DNA of 64,000 nucleotides, taken from positions 3,390 through 67,389 of the forward strand of contig DBYZ01000016.1 of NCBI GenBank assembly GCA_002311655.1. The letters run 5' to 3'. This DNA comes from Bacteroidales bacterium UBA1173. GTDB lineage: Bacteria > Bacteroidota > Bacteroidia > Bacteroidales > F082. Every line of letters begins with the position of its first letter. Within the stretch, counting starts at the first letter, position 1. The notes beneath the pieces were generated by a model that did no database searches, was not told the origin of the DNA, and saw only the letters and a list, made by a program, of their open reading frames with translations. A program made the position numbers and the translations under genes. This document shows positions 62,458 through 64,000 of the stretch, one piece after another.

Positions 62458-62465
62458 TATCTTTG
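62458..62465 (+). promoter_or_regulatory. -7 box TATCTTTG for the small membrane protein gene
   Basis: TATCTTTG lies 45 bases before the ATG at 62511. No TTG at standard spacing. Confidence 0.55.
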
Positions 62466-62510
62466 CCTCGACTTAACAACATCATCTTGTTTAACTAAAT
62501 TTAAATCATT

Positions 62511-62912
62511 ATGGAAAACGAAAGAAAGAGATTGGCTCAAGAGTTCGTAGATGAGGTCATGAGCGGGAAATATCCTAACATTGAAATTGATGAAAATGGT
62601 TGTATTGACCATTATGGCAGTAAATACAAGCTAAAAATTTTTGGAGGAATAATATGGGTTGATTACAAGCCTACAATATGGTTTTGGATTTGTTTCATAT
62701 TTATATTAATTGCTATGGTTTTGTTTGCTCAACTAATGATTGGGGGTGTGATTGCAGAATTGATGTCTCCTGTTATGAGAAAAGCACTTGAAATATTGTG
62801 TTGTAGTTATGTTGTAACATCTTATTCTTATCTTTTGTTTATTTTGTCTAAACAAATACAGTTTCAGCGATATATTAATAGCAAATTTAGAAGGTACAAG
62901 AATCAAAAATAG
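62511..62912 (+). CDS. Small membrane protein of unknown function
   Basis: A 133-residue protein not recognised as a known family. A charged N-terminal region of about 55 residues (MENERKRLAQEFVDEVMSG, then CIDHYGSKYKLKIFGG) would face the cytoplasm. Two hydrophobic helices follow: about residues 57-80 (WFWICFIFILIAMVLFAQLMI) and about 95-112 (LCCSYVVTSYSYLLFIL), then a basic tail (FRRYKNQK). The gene is AT-rich compared with its neighbours, has its own -7 box, and is followed by a clear hairpin, so it appears to be a real single-gene unit. No partner is suggested by position. Confidence 0.6.
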   Translation: MENERKRLAQEFVDEVMSGKYPNIEIDENGCIDHYGSKYKLKIFGGIIWVDYKPTIWFWICFIFILIAMVLFAQLMIGGVIAELMSPVMRKALEILCCSYVVTSYSYLLFILSKQIQFQRYINSKFRRYKNQK

Positions 62913-62943
62913 CGATTAGCATATAGCAGTTTTCTGCAAAACA

Positions 62944-62987
62944 AATATTCCAATATGGACAAGTTTTAAAAACCATATTGGAATATT
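62944..62987 (+). terminator. 15-bp hairpin after the small membrane protein gene
   Basis: The arms 62944-62958 and 62973-62987 (AATATTCCAATATGG and inverse) are perfect, with a 14-base loop. The stem can extend past one bulge. Confidence 0.7.
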
Positions 62988-63063
62988 GTTATTTAGATTT
63001 GACGATGACCGTTTCCGTGGTTTTCGTGTTTTTAGATGTGGAAAGCTTCAGTGCAAGTAACCA

Positions 63064-63078
63064 GTCGCATTTTGCGAC
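63064..63078 (-). terminator. Short GC hairpin after the OsmC gene
   Basis: GTCGCA/TGCGAC with a 3-base loop, 5 bases beyond the OsmC-gene stop on the minus strand. No clear T-run, so it may only protect the 3' end. Confidence 0.4.
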
Positions 63079-63082
63079 CGGT

Positions 63083-63487
63083 TTAGAAGTTTAATGTTAG
63101 ATTAATCTTCACATCAGGATGCAACGACTTTCCAACCGGGCAGGTATCTGCTGCTCTCTTTAGCATCGCTTTCTGTGCGTCGGTGTAGTCGTTTTTCGGG
63201 AATGTGATGGTGATGTCGATTTGTCCGATGCGGCGTGGGTCGGCGGCCATGGTTTTCTGAATCTCGTATGTGGCTCCGTCGATGTTGAAGCCTTTGCTTT
63301 GCGCTGTGATTCCCATGATTGTCATCATGCAGCCTGCCAGTGCGGCGCACGCCAAATCGGTGGGAGAGAAGGCCTCGCCTTTGCCGTGGTTGTCCGTCGG
63401 AGCGTCGGTGATTATCGTGTTTCCTGATTGCAAATGCGTCATCTCGTTGCGCAAATTGCCTTTGTAAGTTCCTTTAATTGTTGCCAT
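63083..63487 (-). CDS. OsmC/Ohr family thiol peroxidase-like protein
   Basis: A 134-residue protein with the two conserved redox cysteines of the OsmC family: Cys53 in ALAGCMMTIMG and Cys116 in ADTCPVGKSL. The family reduces organic hydroperoxides through a disulfide between these residues. NHGKGEAFSPTDLACAAL is the usual N-terminal motif. It is closer to the YhfA/OsmC-like branch than to true Ohr, so the exact substrate is open. It is cytoplasmic, single gene, with TATATTTG (63518-63511) as a -7 box upstream on the minus strand. Confidence 0.9.
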   Translation of the reverse strand: MATIKGTYKGNLRNEMTHLQSGNTIITDAPTDNHGKGEAFSPTDLACAALAGCMMTIMGITAQSKGFNIDGATYEIQKTMAADPRRIGQIDITITFPKNDYTDAQKAMLKRAADTCPVGKSLHPDVKINLTLNF

Positions 63488-63510
63488 GATTTTATGTTTT
63501 AAATTTGTTG

Positions 63511-63518
63511 CAAATATA
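63511..63518 (-). promoter_or_regulatory. -7 box TATATTTG for the OsmC gene
   Basis: TATATTTG on the minus strand, 24 bases before the ATG. A TTG at 63536-63534 is only 15 bases away, so the -33 element is uncertain. Confidence 0.5.
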
Positions 63519-63550
63519 CAAAAAATATTTTTTCAAAAAATTTTAAAATT

Positions 63551-63584
63551 TTTGTCGGGCGTATTGAAAAATGTAGTAATTTTG
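63551..63584 (+). promoter_or_regulatory. rpsL operon promoter
   Basis: TTTG (63551-63554), a 22-base spacer and TAATTTTG (63577-63584). It predicts a leader of about 255 bases before rpsL. Confidence 0.7.
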
Positions 63585-63590
63585 CAGCCC

Positions 63591-63770
63591 GAAAAAGGTA
63601 GTAAATGTTGCCTCATTTACCAATAGTAAGGACCTGATAAAGAAAACGCTATAGGTTCTTGCACCGTAAGTCACTCAAACTCAAACCCTTAGACTTCGGT
63701 GTGTTTTGATAAACAAAAGTCCGTACCGTGACTTGTCAAATCCTTACTATGTAGTAAAATGCATCAGAAA
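63591..63770 (+). promoter_or_regulatory. Structured 5' leader of rpsL
   Basis: The 360 bases between the OsmC gene and rpsL contain no protein gene but can fold. A 10-bp closing stem joins ATAGTAAGGA (63623-63632) with TCCTTACTAT (63741-63750). Inside it AAGTCAC (63668-63674) pairs with GTGACTT (63728-63734), and a GACTT/AAGTC stem may form within. Before it, GTAAATG/CATTTAC makes a small hairpin (about 63601-63619). Position suggests a ribosomal-protein autoregulatory leader, but no known leader motif is recognised. From about 63770 to 63848 the sequence is AT-rich and nothing further was seen. Confidence 0.5.
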
Positions 63771-63848
63771 TTACCGTTTTTTAGTGGTGATAAGAAAGAA
63801 TATTATCTATCAAACAATAAAAAATAATAATTTAAACGCAATTAAAGA

Positions 63849-64000
63849 ATGCCAACGATTCAACAGTTAGTCCGCAAAGGACGTCAGAAATTGGAAGACA
63901 AGAGTAAATCTCCTGCCTTGGATTCTTGCCCACAGCGCCGCGGCGTTTGTGTTCGTGTTTATACGACCACACCTAAGAAGCCTAATTCGGCAATGCGTAA
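63849..64000 (+). CDS. rpsL: Ribosomal protein S12, N-terminal part
   Basis: The first 50 codons of uS12 are in the window, cut by its right edge. MPTIQQLVRKGRQKLEDKS, ALDSCPQRRGVCVRVYT and TTPKKPNSAMR match the family; uS12 lies at the decoding centre of the 30S subunit. The two lysines in TTPKKPNSA, where substitutions give streptomycin resistance elsewhere, are unchanged. In Bacteroidota rpsL normally opens the str operon (rpsL-rpsG-fusA), which would continue to the right. Confidence 0.98.
   Translation, partial: MPTIQQLVRKGRQKLEDKSKSPALDSCPQRRGVCVRVYTTTPKKPNSAMR

Noticed and set aside
63631..63665. ACCTGAT followed by ACGC and TAGG in the rpsL leader, resembling the 3' half of a TPP riboswitch
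   Set aside because: The CTGAGA half and the pyrophosphate-sensor helix of the TPP fold are absent upstream, and rpsL is not a thiamine gene.

Overview
The window looks like a stretch of chromosome from a member of the Bacteroidales (Bacteroidota). The signs are: promoters of the form TTG-N19..23-TAnnTTTG rather than the usual -35/-10 boxes; start codons without a clear Shine-Dalgarno sequence; secreted proteins with a Sec signal peptide plus a type IX secretion (T9SS) C-terminal sorting domain; a PorE-like OmpA protein; a fused SecDF; and lineage families DUF4290 and DUF5606. No rRNA, tRNA, CRISPR array, transposase or phage gene was seen.

Layout. 1-8.2 kb: a large secreted protein (cut by the window edge), an MFS transporter, an M16 zinc peptidase and rsmG on the minus strand, then a LysM glucosaminidase on the plus strand. 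8.2-13.5 kb: uvrA, a membrane-anchored lytic transglycosylase and lpdA, packed head to tail on the minus strand. 13.6-19.7 kb (plus): a short lipocalin-like protein, purB, an MsbA-like ABC exporter, a DUF5606 protein, pyrK and pyrD. 19.7-20.4 kb: a 650-base gap with no protein gene but several hairpins, a possible minus-strand small RNA, and a strongly structured plus-strand RNA with its own promoter and terminator. 20.4-28.4 kb (plus): four genes for exported proteins, probably one operon, including a 1622-residue T9SS cargo built of repeats. 28.4-31.8 kb: murB, diverging from two glycosyltransferases. 31.8-35.8 kb (minus): htpG, lemA, a TPM-domain protein and ftsE. 35.9-40.4 kb (plus): a methyltransferase, ilvE, an Omp28-like T9SS cargo and a thioesterase. 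40.4-50.7 kb (minus): pyrF, prfA, purM, a PorE-like protein and a 1540-residue BspA-like surface protein. 50.9-62.4 kb (minus): secDF, an ABC-2 export pair, dnaJ-grpE, murA, a DUF4290 protein and a uvrD/pcrA helicase. 62.5-64 kb: a small membrane protein, an OsmC-family protein, and a long structured leader followed by the start of rpsL.

Functional threads. Cell-wall work is spread across the window (murA, murB, glucosaminidase, lytic transglycosylase), as is nucleotide synthesis (purB, purM, pyrD, pyrK, pyrF). Protein export and folding are represented by secDF, PorE, HtpG, DnaJ/GrpE and the T9SS cargos. Three cargo proteins share the same roughly 100-residue extracellular module and two share a second one, so they probably evolved by domain shuffling within one family.

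The most interesting non-gene signals are: the structured RNA at 20.1-20.3 kb, with two mutually exclusive pairings of one segment; the rpsL leader; 7-base repeat arrays that repeatedly sit on stop codons and once lie inside murB; and a dispersed palindromic repeat that has entered the uvrD coding frame. MurA carries Asp in place of the fosfomycin-target Cys, and the PorE-like protein ends in what looks like a degenerate retropepsin domain.
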